64,000 bases of DNA, from contig JAMWET010006600.1 in assembly GCA_024036415.1 (NCBI GenBank), positions 123,501 to 187,500 on the forward strand. Reading direction: 5' to 3'. The notes under the pieces are model-generated. The model did not search any database. It saw nothing but the letters and a program-made list of their open reading frames with translations, and was not told the DNA's origin. Source of the DNA: Prochilodus magdalenae. Lineage: Eukaryota; Chordata; Actinopteri; Characiformes; Prochilodontidae. The first letter of the stretch is position 1; every line of letters begins with the position of its first letter. Position numbers and translations under genes: made by a program. Of this stretch, positions 41,050 through 53,439 are shown one piece after another.

Positions 41050-41375
41050 TGTCAGAGTGTCACATACCGCCCTCTCTGGTGTCTTTGTGTTACTGCACAA
41101 CTTTTCCTGCTCCACCCTGGCTCCGCCCACTCTCACACCTGCAGCTGATCTAGGACTCATCAGGACTCCTATTTATACCCCATGTTTGGTCAGCCTGGTT
41201 TCCAAGTCCCTGTGTTCTGAGCTGTGTGGTCCTCTGTTCTTTGGTTTCTGGGTTTTGTCTATATGGATATGTCTCTGATGATGCCTGACGGTGTTTTGAC
41301 CTCTGCCTTTTCTGATTCCTGGACAACCCCTAATAAAACCACTTTGCACTTCTTTTTTGCAACCTCCTCGTTACA
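41050..41375 (+). mobile_element. Solitary LTR-like sequence
   Basis: It begins TGTCAGAGTGTCACA and ends in CGTTACA. It has a TATA-like box (ATTTATACC at 41171) and AATAAA at 41332 in the order expected of a promoter-polyadenylation LTR, plus the C/T-rich body usual for fish Gypsy-type LTRs. No internal region or partner LTR is seen. The boundaries are approximate and no target duplication was confirmed. Confidence 0.55.
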
Positions 41376-41379
41376 CGGG

Positions 41380-42620
41380 GTTTATGGCCAATCAAATGAG
41401 AGAAAACAGTGCACAAAGTTTTGAGACTTAATGCCCCTGTTGGCCATGATGGTCCAAAACCAGTGTTAGTATTCCTTTCACAAATTCAGAATAAAAGTTT
41501 TTTCAAGATTTGTTTCAATGTCAATGTTTATTTATCTATGATACAAAAAGCTATGGACTATAAACCTATAAACCTCGATTAGGGGCTCCAAGTGCAAAGA
41601 CTAGTTTCTACAGTTTTTAATAGTGGTAAATAATATTTTTTAAAATGAATATATGGTCACACCAGCTGGCCTTTTCTGGCATGGTGAAACTGATAATCCT
41701 GCTTACAAATGAATTTGCCTATATAAACATACCAATACCATTATACAAATGAATACTTGCCAGTAATAATTGCAGACAAAAAAAAAATACACACCACAGG
41801 CCTTATATATAAGGAATTTAAAAATGTTTATTTAGGAATTTAGGAATCTTAGACCCATGTTTTCAAACACAGAACTATTGAGGAACCTTTATTTCTCTTT
41901 ACACTCCATCACAGTCCCCGAACCTTCTAAAGAAAGACTTCAGTGAATGAATAAGGGGCATGCGGAATACATAACTGAATTGCATTGTGAAATGACAGTA
42001 TAAGGTCAAGTGATGGTCTTCCTGGAGGTATAGAAACATTCCTAAAAATAAAAGTCCCAAAAAGACTTAATTAGAGAGACGCCACAGGGGAACCACCTTT
42101 TGGCTCCTGTACCAAGCTTTCAATAGATGGTTCTTTAGCAAACCACAGTTGTAATGAGATGCGCAGGTGTAAGAGACACTTTAAGCTAAAAGTCTGGAGA
42201 ACCCTCCATGAAATGCCCTGCAGTGTAAAGGTTCTGTACCAGTAAAAGGAATATCGACTGAGTCGGAATTGCTCACATTAGTGGTGATAGGGACCAGATG
42301 TCAGGGGTGTTCAATGCCTTTAAGGCTGATTCACAAAAAGTTGTTAGATGAACTGCTTATGAATGATACCTAGCAGTGTTGTCTGGTAGTTGTGTGATTA
42401 GGTTTTACTTTCTTTTGTCTTTATTATCATAGTTTCTATCCATAACTTTATATTATTGTTATACAAAAACTGTATAATAGTATAAACAGAGATTTTAGTG
42501 CTTGGTATTATATATATTTATTGTCTATGTATATTTTTTTGTATTTAAGTACTGTAAGGGACTACGCACCCATTTTCACTCACCTGCACACCTACACCTG
42601 TGAAAATGTGACGTGACAAT
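41380..42620. other. No gene seen
   Basis: AT-rich. Phrases such as GGAACCACCTTTTGGC and GGTTCTTTAGC near 42090-42240 resemble a fish non-autonomous repeat, but the match is too weak to delimit. Confidence 0.4.
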
Positions 42621-42623
42621 ATA

Positions 42624-43156
42624 CAGGGGTTGGACAATGAAACTGAAACACCTGGTTTTAGACCACAATCATTTATTAGTATGGTGTAGGGCCTCCTTTT
42701 GCGGCCAATACAGCGTCATTTGGGCAGCCGGGGTTTTATGTTTTTTGGATACAATCCGGGTTAGCACCCGAACATCCCTTTCAGACAGCTTCCTCTTGCG
42801 TCCACAGTTAGTCCTGTTGGATGTGGTTCGTCCTTCTTGGTGGTATGCTGACATTACCCTGGATACCGTGGCTCTTGATACATCACAAAGGCTTGCTGTC
42901 TTGGTCACAGATGCGCCAGCAAGACGTGCACCAACAGTTTGTCCTCTTTTGAACTCTGGTATGTCACCCATAATGTTGTGTGCATTGCAGTATTTTGAGC
43001 AGAACTGTGCTCTTACCTGCTAACTGAACCTTCACACTCTGCTCTTACTGGTGCAATGTGCAGTTAATGAAGATTGGCCACCAGGCTGGTCCAATTTAGC
43101 CATGAGACCTCCCACACTAAAATGACAGGTGTTTCAGTTTCATTGTCCAACCCCTG
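42624..43156 (-). mobile_element. Tc1-like deletion derivative, family A copy 3 (different deletion)
   Basis: It is 533 bp, TA-flanked, with perfect outer TIRs. On the minus strand a 100-codon frame (42971-42669) keeps the HTH plus more of the N-terminus (KLSERDVRVLTRIV). It lacks the C-terminal segment seen in copies 1, 2 and 4, so it arose from an independent deletion event. Confidence 0.87.
42669..42971 (-). pseudogene. Transposase N-terminal domain in family A copy 3
   Basis: One hundred codons start MGDIPEFKRGQTVGARLAGA, with HTH ASLCDVSRATVSRVMSAY and a basic linker (NRTNCGRKRKLSERD). The frame then ends in sequence from the element's terminal region. The catalytic DDE domain is missing. 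If expressed, it would be a DNA-binding domain without a nuclease, which in principle could compete for TIR binding; that is speculation. Confidence 0.7.
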
Positions 43157-43159
43157 TAA

Positions 43160-44086
43160 GTGATTTGATTAATTTTACATGTGAAAATCTCACTGGTAGT
43201 TTTGTATAATAAATAAATTGACTATCTTAGTGTTGTACACACGACGACCCCTTGTTCCCATCAACACCACTGTCAAGAAATCAATACCTTTCACTACACC
43301 GAACCATTTCATATCAGACCACTCTGCATGACACTGTTTACATCACAAACTGGACTGCTTTAAATAACTGCTGAAATTCTCCTTTCTGAGAGTGTAGACA
43401 TGCCCAGTAATTGTTCAACTATGCACCATTTGTCAGACGCTCTCTGCATGTCTCACAGGAATGTTAATGAAAGGTCTTTGTAAAGGTTCTGCTCCTCTAC
43501 ACGTATACAGACACAGTCCAATGATCTTCAGCAGGCTAAATCAAGTTATACTCCAGAGCTTGCTTGTCAGGCTCAGGACATATGTAATCATTCCCAGGCA
43601 AGAGTGACTCCTCCCTGGGGTTACCCGGAGGAGGATGTCTCCTTCTGCAAACAGGATTCCTGGTGGAAAATTAAACAAAGCCTACTATATCAAGACGGTC
43701 AATACGGATGCTTAAATATCCATATTCAAGCATGGAGTAAATGTTACAGGGACAAACTAAACAAGCATTGCTTGCTGCGTGGTGTGTCGTATCAGCAGCA
43801 GATGCCATGTCATAGACATTAGCAGTGCTGTTTTCGCTGTGGAAGCTCAAAGTTGGCTAAGAAGAAAACCTCATTAAACAGGAACTCTGGCAATTGTTCA
43901 CAAAGATAAGCAGAGTCATTTAGAGGGGTTCGGTCTGAAATGTTTCATTGTAGAGAAACTTCCAGATTTGATTTCTTTACAGTGGGGGTGATATGAACCA
44001 GAGGTTACAGTTTCTGCAGTGCACATTCTAGCCATTTCATTATACGGTGCATTGCAAAGTCATGTGTATCATTATCCAATGGTATA

Positions 44087-44123
<37 letters not shown>

Positions 44124-45390
44124 TGGTATACATCTTTGTCCGCTAACTAGTCCCACACGAAATACTGACACCATTCCAAATCCAAATTGAGTGGGTACAC
44201 AGTTTCCATGTAGCAACAGAATGAATGTTTCAGATACAGGAAAAGTCCCCAAGCCCGAATTCAAGAATAGCACTCATCTGCTTGCCATTTTTTTATTTCC
44301 ATTGATCTTTCTTTGATTCCTTCCAGTGGATTTCCATTTATAATCGTCCCCACCCAATCCCTATTGCTTCCATTAACCTACAGCCACCGAACTGCATGTA
44401 CTTACTCAGGGCAGATCCCCAAACTCTAACCCACAAACATACTGACCTGCACTCCTCTGTGTGTTGTTTATTCCTCCCTCATTCCTCCCCTAGCGACCAC
44501 AGCTTTGCAGTTAGTAGGAAACATTCAAGCTGTGCAACATTTTCTAGTTTACCTTGGCTGGCAAACCTACATGTGGTCTTTCTGAGTTTTATGCAATGCT
44601 GATATAGTAAAATATCAAAAAGGAAATCTGAAAAATAAAACTTTTTAATGATCTCTTTTACCTTATGACAACTTGTGTATACAGTCATAGGCAAAAACAA
44701 AAAAGTTAAAATATGTCAATGCATCCTCTACTGGAAAGATTAAGTTGGCTTTGATTAGACAGTTTAATGCAATTGCAAAAAGAAAATAGGCAACTAAACA
44801 GGAATAAGAAGTATGGAACTGAATAACAGCCCCCACAAATATTGAGTCTTGGAGGAAATATACAAAAAACACTCCTGAAGTGCATGGAACTGATGTCTAC
44901 CCACCCCTAACTGCTGCTGAGGAGAGAAGGATATTTCTAGCCTTCCAGACTGGAAGCTCTGGAGGAAGCAGTGGTGAGCCTGATTATCCTGGGCCTGTTG
45001 ACACTCTGATCTGGAGGCTTACGGCAGTGAAGCTTGGTTAATGCTTGAAGGCAGGGAAGCGCTGGGAGATTTCATGTCATGTAGACTTCACCTTTCAGCC
45101 CACCCTGAGGTGTGTAGTAACTAGTCCAATTTACTTAGTCCAGTTACTTAAGTGACATTATGATGGATTTGTTCATACTTCTACTCAAGTATATTTGTGA
45201 GGATAAGAATCTATTTTTTACCCCACCGCAAAGCTTTATTTTAGATCAAAATACTCCCATAAAGAGGACGACAGCACTGAGCTATGCTAATAGATGCAGA
45301 ACCTCATATTCAGCTATCACTATTTTGGAAACCCTTTTTTTGCATCTTCCTTTATGTTCATATACATATACATAAACTTCACATACCTCC
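43160..45390. other. No gene seen; (TTC)n at 44087-44124
   Basis: The stretch holds a short TTC/CTC microsatellite (44087-44124) and otherwise unplaced sequence. All ORFs are below 80 codons and none resembles a known family. Confidence 0.45.
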
Positions 45391-45394
45391 CAGC

Positions 45395-45640
45395 CACTTC
45401 TTTAGGTCCACCGCCTTGTGGCTACACTTTATAGTCCGTTGTACCAGCTCTACTTACCATATAGGAGCATCTACTTGCTGGATACTTTGTTACCCACATT
45501 TCAACCAGTTTTTCATTGTTCAGGACCCTCACAGGACCACCACAGAGCAGACATTGTTAAAAACTCAGGCAACACTGCTGTGTCCAATCCACTTGCTCCA
45601 GTGCAACACACACCAACAAGCCACCGCCAAGTTAATATTA
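45395..45640. repeat. Interspersed fish repeat family F, copy 2
   Basis: Blocks GGACCCTCACAGGACCACCA, CAGAGCAGACATTG and CAACACACACCAACAAGCCA correspond to those near 14230-14560 and 50880-50990. More diverged than copy 3. Confidence 0.5.
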
Positions 45641-45778
45641 CCGCTAGGGTGGCCACACATCTGGTTTTAGGGGGGACTGCCCGTTTTTTCAACTCCCAGT
45701 ACCCTGTCTGGCGCAATACCTGAAAGGATATCTATTAGTCTTCTTTATGGGATCAATATAATTATATGAATATATATA

Positions 45779-46070
45779 CAGGGGTTGGTCAATGAAACTG
45801 AAACACCTGGTTTTAGACCACAATCATTTATTAGTATGGTGTAGGGCCTCCTTTTGCGGCCAATAGAGCGTCAGTTGGTCTTGGGAATGACATATACTGC
45901 GTCCTGCACAGTGGTCAGAGGGATTCTAAGCCATTCTTCTTGCAGGATAGTGGCCAGGTCACTACGTGATGCTGGTGGAGGTTCGTCCTTCTTGGTGATA
46001 TGCTGACATAGGAGTGTGAGACCTCCCATACTAAAATGACAGGTGTTTCAGTTTCATTGTCCAACCCCTG
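45779..46070 (-). mobile_element. Tc1-like deletion derivative, family A copy 4 (shortest)
   Basis: It is 292 bp, TA-flanked, with both TIRs; the left TIR has one change (GGTTGGTCAATG). It shares the C-terminal segment and joint of copies 1 and 2 but has lost the HTH by a further deletion (joint near 46010). Confidence 0.85.
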
Positions 46071-46544
46071 TATATATACAATGCTTACTCACAAAGAATA
46101 TGTGTTTCATTGGCTGACATCTGTGCCTTGCATTTCTTTGGTTTAACAAGGTCATTGCTTGCCTGGCTAACTGCAGGTCAATCACGTTAAATGGTAGTCA
46201 GTTAGTAAGCTCCCATCTGACTCATGAATGCCATCCATTCCACCCAGTTAAGTGAGTATAGCAATCATTTGTGATTCCGTTCTAGTATCGTGCCACACCC
46301 CCCACTTTTATGATGTCCTATTTGGGTGGAGAGATGCAAATGATCACTGCAGGGCTGAGACTGATAATACCTCCTCTATTGTGTTCCTGTGGAGGTCCTG
46401 ACAACTGAAGAGCAAGGTGATGAAATGTTCAAGGAGTGGCAGGTGGGTGGAATTACCACCCATACGTTTTTGGAGTTGGGTTTGTAAAGGGCTGGAGAGG
46501 ATGAAACATTGATTTGGTGTTAATGACAATCGCCGTAAATCGTC

Positions 46545-46793
46545 GTCTTGGTGCATGTAGTCCTGCATCGTGCAGCATTCTGCCAGTGGTGCAGACACTA
46601 ACAGAATGCCTCACGGAGAGTATCACTGCTCGCTGAATGTCTGCAATCGTGCCTGTTGGGGTCAGTCAGGTTTGGTGATAAGACCCGTTCTGGCTTGTGT
46701 CACATGTGTGGCCAAGCATGAAACTTTAATCATTTGCACATCACACAATGCCAAACCTACCCACCAAGTTTTATTCCTTTCTGGGTGCAACTA
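46545..46793 (-). mobile_element. Tc1-like family B, terminal copy
   Basis: GCATGTAGTCCTGCATCGTG matches 29786-29810, and CTTTCTGGGTGCAAC at the right is the family B end. About 250 bp are kept. A 50-bp scrap of repeat F seems to lie upstream (46375-46420, GTGGAGGTCCTGAC). Confidence 0.65.
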
Positions 46794-46799
46794 TTGGTG

Positions 46800-49550
46800 C
46801 AATTATTCTTTTGATTAAGACTGTCCATAAAAATTCAGCACTAAAATGTAGGCAAACTACTGTATTTATTTACCTGTGTACTCATGGGGTGGTCTCAAAC
46901 TTTTGCATACATTTGCTGGTGCCAATACAAAGTGAAAGCCCCCAACAATGCTACATACTAGTTCTTCTTCTGTAGGTGCGATTGCTATGCACTCATCATA
47001 GGTTTTCTGTTTTCGATTGAAAAGTAAATCTCACTTATGAATTAAATGAGGATATAGATAACAGGGATCTTCTTATTAATATTTCACCCTAGTCCAAAGA
47101 GGGTCGGGCCATTTTACAGTGGGGGTAGTTTCACTGGACAGCTGAGCATGCTTAAAGGAGAATGCTAACTGTCAATTTTGTTATGTCTGACTCCGGCCTT
47201 GGTTAGCATTTCGGGAAGTCAGTTACACTCTTGTGGACCCCCAGCCAAGGAGTCAAGGAGTATTTTTTCCTGAATGCTCAGGTCGTTTTTGAGCTTGGCT
47301 AATTTTACTACTCCAGTCAGGGAGCAAGTACCTAAAGCAGTACTTTAGTGAAGTACCAATACTTACGCATGATTTTGGGTTTAGGTTAATCCACCCACCT
47401 CTCCTCACTCTTACAGCAGGGACACGACCCACCGCTAATGAACATCAGCACTTGGGCAGGATCAGTGACTGGATTTAAGCTAACAGGCAGCTAAAGTGCC
47501 ACAGCATGAACAATAAGGCTCTGATTCCTAATTATAGCCTGCTTTTGTATTGTGATATTCAGTGTGTTGAACTTGGTTAAATATGTACACACGCACACAC
47601 AAACACTCCTCACAGAGCCACATAAAATTGTCCTGGAATGATTTAGGTTAATATGTGACCTCTGGACGTTACAGTCCGACGGCCGTGCCAGAGTCTGGCT
47701 GCTGGAAAAGGTCATTTCACATCTTCATAAATTGCCAATTACACTTGATTCCACTGAAGGTGAACTTTCAAATGGGCTTTCAGCCAAAGAAGAAAAACTC
47801 TTTAAACTGTGCAAAGAGAATTTATGTAATAAAAAAACCCTCTCCAGCTTTCGATTAAGGGTTATGTACAGGGTTTGGATGTAGTGAGCACTTACAAATT
47901 CAGAACACTGAAATTAAGTGTCTGTATTCAGTCCACATACATTTTGAAGAACCACTAATGGTTTGAAACGTGACTCTCAAGTGGCCAGACATTCCAGCTA
48001 GCAGGCAACGTTCCCAGAACTTTGGCTAGAAAATCTTTTAATCTAATGTTCAAAGAAGGTTTTAAAGAGGTTTCTAATTTCGGATAATGTTCCCGTAGGG
48101 TCAAATGTTAAGACATAATGTTTTAACTGCAATGTTCAGAGGGTGTTCTGAGGATGGTGTAAGGGCCACGGATGGATGTTACTGACACCTAAGGCTGATG
48201 TTACTTGCAAGGCTTCATCTCGACTGATAATGAGTGAAGAGGAAGGAGGAGGGACTGTGCATTTCCTTATTAACATTCTAGGTAATGTGTTGTTACATAG
48301 TCTACACCTTCCACCCTTTTTAAAAAAAAATGTTAAGAGCCCTGGAGACGCCCCAGACTTCCACCTTTCTTTCTAAGAGGCTAACAGTTTGAGATGCTTT
48401 GTGTAGCTCCAATTGGAGGAGCCATTCAGTGCAGTTATCGTGTTTTCTCTGCAAAAGGCTTAATGTGCACAGTGAGGTCCTTCCACAAGGCACAGGGAAT
48501 ACACAAACCCACTGCAACTGAATGGCTCGTTCTGGAAGTACAGCCATAATTTCAGTTATGAGCACCCATGCTGGCTTTCTAGGAACAGGCATATGATTCA
48601 CTCCCCAGTATGTCTGCCATACACTTCTTGCAAGGAGGACTTGTAATACTAGTGACACATATTGGCTCGCCTCGAATCAAATCTCCCATCATAAACTCCA
48701 GGCAGATTTCAGGTCCGGTTATGAGAGTGTCTAAAAATAATGTGATCTGACAGTGCAAGGCAACAGCGGCGTGCAGAAAGATGAAATGAGCCCAGAAGAA
48801 CAAGTGGGGGCCACAGGCGGTGCCAGCCAACAGAGCATTTCTTCAGTATGTGTAGACGTGCTGGGGAAGGGTGGGGTTTCTTCAGGTTCTTTCATAATAT
48901 GTATTACCTGATTAATAGAGTGAACAGGTACGCATTAAATCCCTATTCCAGCAGCACTGGTTTGATTACAGATTGTTGTGTAATGTAATTTGCCAAAGAT
49001 TTGACTGGCCAATTCATACAGACCAGTGTATCTAAATTATTCCAAATGCACAGTGATAGACTGGACTGTAGGGTCAAGCCTCGGATTTGCATATCAACAT
49101 TATGCCACGTGCAAAAACCGAGTGGCTGTGTTTATTAGCATTCGTTTTTTAAGCACATCACCAACATAGTACACAATACTATTACTGGGAGAGCGCTCAA
49201 CCCAGTCGCAGGTCAACCCAGACAGAACTCATTTGTTCTAAAAGCACTCTGAGAATATGGGTTGAGATGTTCCATTAAGGTTTTCAGCAGGAGGTTATCT
49301 TTCTGTTTCCAGGAAATTCTTTCTAGGGGTAGAAGACACTCTCTAAAAACATTCTGTCATCTCAGGTCTCATTTCTGAATGTTGCGCCTGTCATGTAACG
49401 TAAGCTGTGGCCCTTTTAGCAAACAAGCAAAGTTTTAGATTAAGTATTATTTGCAATTTAGCTACAAGTTTAAGTTTAATAAAAGTGTAAAAGCTTTAAA
49501 CACAGCTTCACAAACGAGATTTCCTTTTACTGTATTGCATCTGTTTTTAT
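46800..49550. other. No gene seen
   Basis: Several chance ORFs up to 112 codons (48320-48658, -). No family recognised. Around 47985-48150 short phrases like AACGTTCCC and ATGTTCAAAG recur as in degenerate fish repeats. Confidence 0.4.
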
Positions 49551-49555
49551 GCACT

Positions 49556-49602
49556 CGTGTGTGTGTGCTTGTGTGTGCGTCTGTGTGTGTGTGTGTTTTT
49601 GG

Positions 49603-49636
<34 letters not shown>

Positions 49637-49908
49637 GTGTGTGTGCGTGTGTGCGCGTGTGTGTATGTGTGTGTGTGTCTGTGTGTGTGTGTGTGCCTGT
49701 GTGCTTGTCTGTGTGTGAGTCTGTGTGCGTGCGTGTGTGTGTGCCTGTGCGTGTGAATGTGTGTGTGTGTCTGTGTGCGTGTGTGTGTGCCTGTGTGCGT
49801 GTGTGTGTGTGTGTGCGTGTGTGTGCGTGTGTGTGTGTGTGTGTGTGCGTGTGTGTGTGCCTGTGCGTGTGCATGTATGTGTGTGTCTGTGTGCGTGCGG
49901 GTGTGTGT

Positions 49909-49944
<36 letters not shown>

Positions 49945-50075
49945 GCGTGCGTGCGTGTGTGTGCGGGTGTGGGTGTGTGTGTGTCTGTGTGTGTGCGTGT
50001 GTGCGTGTTTGTGTGCGTGTGTGTGCGGGTGTGTGTGTGTCCGTGTGCGTGTGTGTGTGCGGGTGTGTGTATTGT
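49556..50075. repeat. Complex (TG)n/(TGCG)n microsatellite, about 520 bp
   Basis: The tract is GT repeats interspersed with GTGCG, GTCTG, GCGGG and GCCTG steps. It yields overlapping open frames on both strands (Cys/Val-rich and Thr/His-rich) because stops are rare in this composition; none is a gene. Confidence 0.95.
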
Positions 50076-50737
50076 TGGGGATCCCATTATTTTACCTTGA
50101 GTTTATTTGAACCATTAGGCTTCAATCCACAAGTTTGTTTGCATGGAGGACTCATCACAAAGAAGCTTGTGATTCCATCAAGGCGATAATCCAAAACATA
50201 TATCAGATATTCCGCACTTGAATCAGTCTGCCAGGAAAAGTAGGGAGTAATTCCTAAATGAAGAACTGATCTGGGAGCTGAGTTTTGCTTCTGAGGCTGT
50301 GATTTCAGCTAAAAGCGCTGACTTTGTATTTTTTCCATTCTGATGATTCCAAAAGATCTGATTTTCATTCAGTCCATTGTATTTACAAAACGCCAGCCCT
50401 GTAATGGGAGTATAGCTCTACAGCTGTATCAACACATACGTGCATGTGTATTTCCACCCATGCATGGCAGTGCTGAGGGGTGGTTAAGTGGTACCATCAC
50501 AATTGTTTGTTGGGAGTTGCTGCTGAGGCCTGCGTCATTCCCATGCTTCATTTGGTCAGTGCACAGCCTTAAACACCTCCAGCCTCCACAATTACGTCAT
50601 CCCTTCTTCTCATCCTCTCTCCTTTTTTTTCCTCCAGTGATGTGAATGTCCCTGCAGTGATTGCTGTGGGGGGCTTTCCCCTTTTTCTCCCTTCAAACTA
50701 CTATTACTGATTTTAGCAGCAGTGAGTCACTTCCTAG

Positions 50738-50764
50738 CACACACACACACACACACACACACAC
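50738..50764. repeat. (CA)n microsatellite
   Basis: About 13 CA units next to repeat F copy 3. Confidence 0.9.
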
Positions 50765-50784
50765 GTAAGAGCACTGAGCACTTT

Positions 50785-51160
50785 AGTAGGTAGACCTACC
50801 TTGTTTCTACCCCCTCTGTCTATTGTTTTGTTATCCCCTATTTCCTCCCTGTTCTTCAGTGGTCAGGACACCAACAAGACGCCAACACACACAAGCACAA
50901 CACACACCAACACACCACCACCACGTCATTGTAACTGCAGTGTTGAGATTGATCTGCTGCCCACATAATGCCTGCTCTGTGGTATTCTGTGGAGGTACTG
51001 ACCATTGAAGAACAGGGAGGAATAGTGGCGAGAGAATCAGATGCACTACAGTCTGTAGTAGTAGAACTACAAAGTGCACCTATTTGGAATTGATAAAAGT
51101 GGTTGGGAGTGTGGAAACTAGGTGGTGGTTTTATTGTTATGGCTGATTGGTGTATATACA
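50785..51160. repeat. Interspersed fish repeat family F, copy 3
   Basis: CACCACCACCACGTCATTG, TGTGGAGGTACTGACC, ATTGAAGAACAGGG, GCACTACAGTCTGTAGTAG and TTTTATTGTTATGGCTG are in family order. This is the best-kept right end of the three copies. Confidence 0.65.
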
Positions 51161-51177
51161 TGTATTGTGTGCATGTG

Positions 51178-51243
51178 GGCAGTCATGGGCTGGAGGTTAA
51201 GGGACCAGCCTTGTTACTGGAGGGTGTGATTCCCTGGACCAAT
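51178..51243 (+). mobile_element. SINE fragment, same family as 11029
   Basis: It begins GGGCAGTCATGGGCTGGAGG and runs to TGTGATTCCCTGG, the tRNA-like part of the SINE at 11029. The B box is damaged. The body and tail are missing. Confidence 0.7.
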
Positions 51244-51977
51244 AGAATTTAAAATGGCTTCAGCATAAACTCACATCTGCACTAACTTTCACTGAAAATT
51301 TACAATTTACAAAATTACACTTTTAAATTCCAGCCCTATAACTAACCCAAAGCTCAAACTCAGTAACTGAGAAGAAGAAATACTCTCCTTTCTGTTTTTC
51401 TGGACATTTCTCTCCACGTCTGTCCACACGATCTCTTTAAGGGTCTCTCTCTTCCACATACATTGCCTGCATTATGCAAACACACATGGCCACCATGCAC
51501 ATCTTCCTCACATACACAAATACATGCAAACTCAATCAAGCCCACAAACGTACGCTCCGAAAAGCCCAGTCAGGAATCCTCTAGTCCTAACAAGCCTAAA
51601 GTGAAATAATGAGAGCTGCAGCTGGGAATAAAAGGCTATTAGGAGCGCGCATTTGCGTCCACAGCCATAATCATTTCTCATCTCCCACTGTGTCCAAATG
51701 ACACTTAGTCAAGCTGCTGACGAGCTGACAGCTTGTCACGACGTCAACTCTGGTTCAGACGCCTCCACACACACTCAGGAAAACAAACACTCATGCAGGC
51801 ATGCACATACGCACAGTTTGATACTGAGTTGCGTCGTGCTCATGGACATTACAGTACACGTCCTGCTGAGCTTGTGGCTGTGTAATAATGAAAGCTGGAC
51901 AGATCAGTTACTGTAACCCAGTTACACAGTTATGCAAGTAGATCTATGCTCAGTTTATATGTTTCAGCAGTTTGTTT

Positions 51978-51981
51978 GATT

Positions 51982-52029
<48 letters not shown>

Positions 52030-52056
52030 CTTTATTGATCCCAGAGGGAAATTCAA
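51978..52056 (-). mobile_element. (GATA)n plus retroelement 3' tail
   Basis: Thirteen or so GATA units are followed by CTTTATTGATCCCAGAGGG. Read on the minus strand this is a LINE-type 3' tail (GGGATCAATAAAG, then TATC repeats) ending in a microsatellite. Only the tail is present. Confidence 0.65.
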
Positions 52057-52814
52057 GAAGTTTGATTGTCTGGGAATGTTTAGAACATTTCCATTTCACT
52101 ATACACACAATGTAAAGGGCAGTTTGGATCATAGTACTTGTGCCATGTACTATGAAAATGTCACTGGCTCTTTATGTGAGGGCTCTAGTGCCCGAGTTTT
52201 AAATTAAGTGTGGTTGATTAACGTGGCAACACTGTCCTTGAATCCTGCTGATGGGATAACCTGGTCATTTGGTTTCTTCAGGGGGTCAGGTGACATTATT
52301 ATTTTATCACCAAAAATATTGCTGAGTCTCGACTTCACCCCCACAACCCCACATCATTACACTGCCTCCAGAGGCTTGTACAGTGGGCCCTATGCATGAT
52401 GGGCGCATCTCTTCATGTACTTCCCATCCCTTCCTAACACCGCTTTGGAACAGGATAAATCTGGACACATCAGACCGCATGACCTTTGCTCCAGATTCCG
52501 AACATTTTCCCCGTTTAGTCTGAAGGCCACACGGTTACTGCATTGTGCATTAGGAATGTGAGTTCTACTGTCCATTTGCTTACGAGACTTCACCAATACG
52601 TCTTTACAACCACCCAGTGTTTGTGCCACAGCCAGTGCTGGTTCCCAGTAACGGTTAAGCCCTTCAAGTTGGACGATTACATATCTGGATGTGGGTGGTC
52701 TTTAGTCTGGAAACATTGGACAACGCATAAACACAGCATGGCAGACATGTGCTCTCTTCAGGAGACCACTGATGGTTCAAGGCAGCATAACATTGACATA
52801 ACCATGCCCGAAAC

Positions 52815-53325
52815 ATGCCATGATGTCATGCTTCCTAGTTCTCCCCTACCTCCAACATGCCGAACTACATCTCCTAACAGTCATCACCACAAGACATCAC
52901 ACTCCCAGTCCACCAATCACGACCCACCTTCCCGTTCAGCCTCACTTGAGTTCTAATCCCTCTCACCTGTCCTTCGTTAACTTCTCCTACTTATATACCA
53001 GTCTGTTTGCACTCACTCTTTGCTAGGTATTGTCACTTGTTGATTTACCCAGCGATTCTGTGGCATCTCTAAGTCTTGTCTGTCTGGTTTTGACTTTCCT
53101 TTGTTTATCGGCCTCTGTCTTTTGGTTTTCCCTCTAACTTGTTTGCTGGCTCTATTTGATTGTTTGGTTTCGATCCTCGCTTGCCTCATTTTTTATCGGT
53201 TCTGTTCTCACACCTTCTAGTACGTATTCCCTGATTTGGTTGCTGAGTTTGATCCCCTGTTTGCTTAATAAAACCTGTTCTGCCCAGCTCTGCTCATGTC
53301 GAGGTTTGTCTGCCAAACATTAGAT
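52815..53325 (+). mobile_element. LTR-like sequence, + orientation
   Basis: The order is a C-rich 5' part, TTATATACC (52991), a CT/TTG-rich body and GCTTAATAAAACC (53263-53275), resembling fish Gypsy LTRs. No partner LTR or pol region is in the window. Boundaries are approximate. Confidence 0.45.
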
Positions 53326-53439
53326 ATGGCAATGTTGTAGCAATGTTTCATCTAATGATGGTAACTTGGAATACACTTAGCAAAAGTTAACATGGCATCT
53401 GTAATAACAGGAATGTCAAAGTTACGTTGACACCAGGCC

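Noticed and set aside
49451..50189. Overlapping Cys/Val-rich and Thr/His-rich frames of up to 186 codons
   Set aside because: The TG/TGCG microsatellite has almost no stop codons in any frame; there is no protein family and no splice support.
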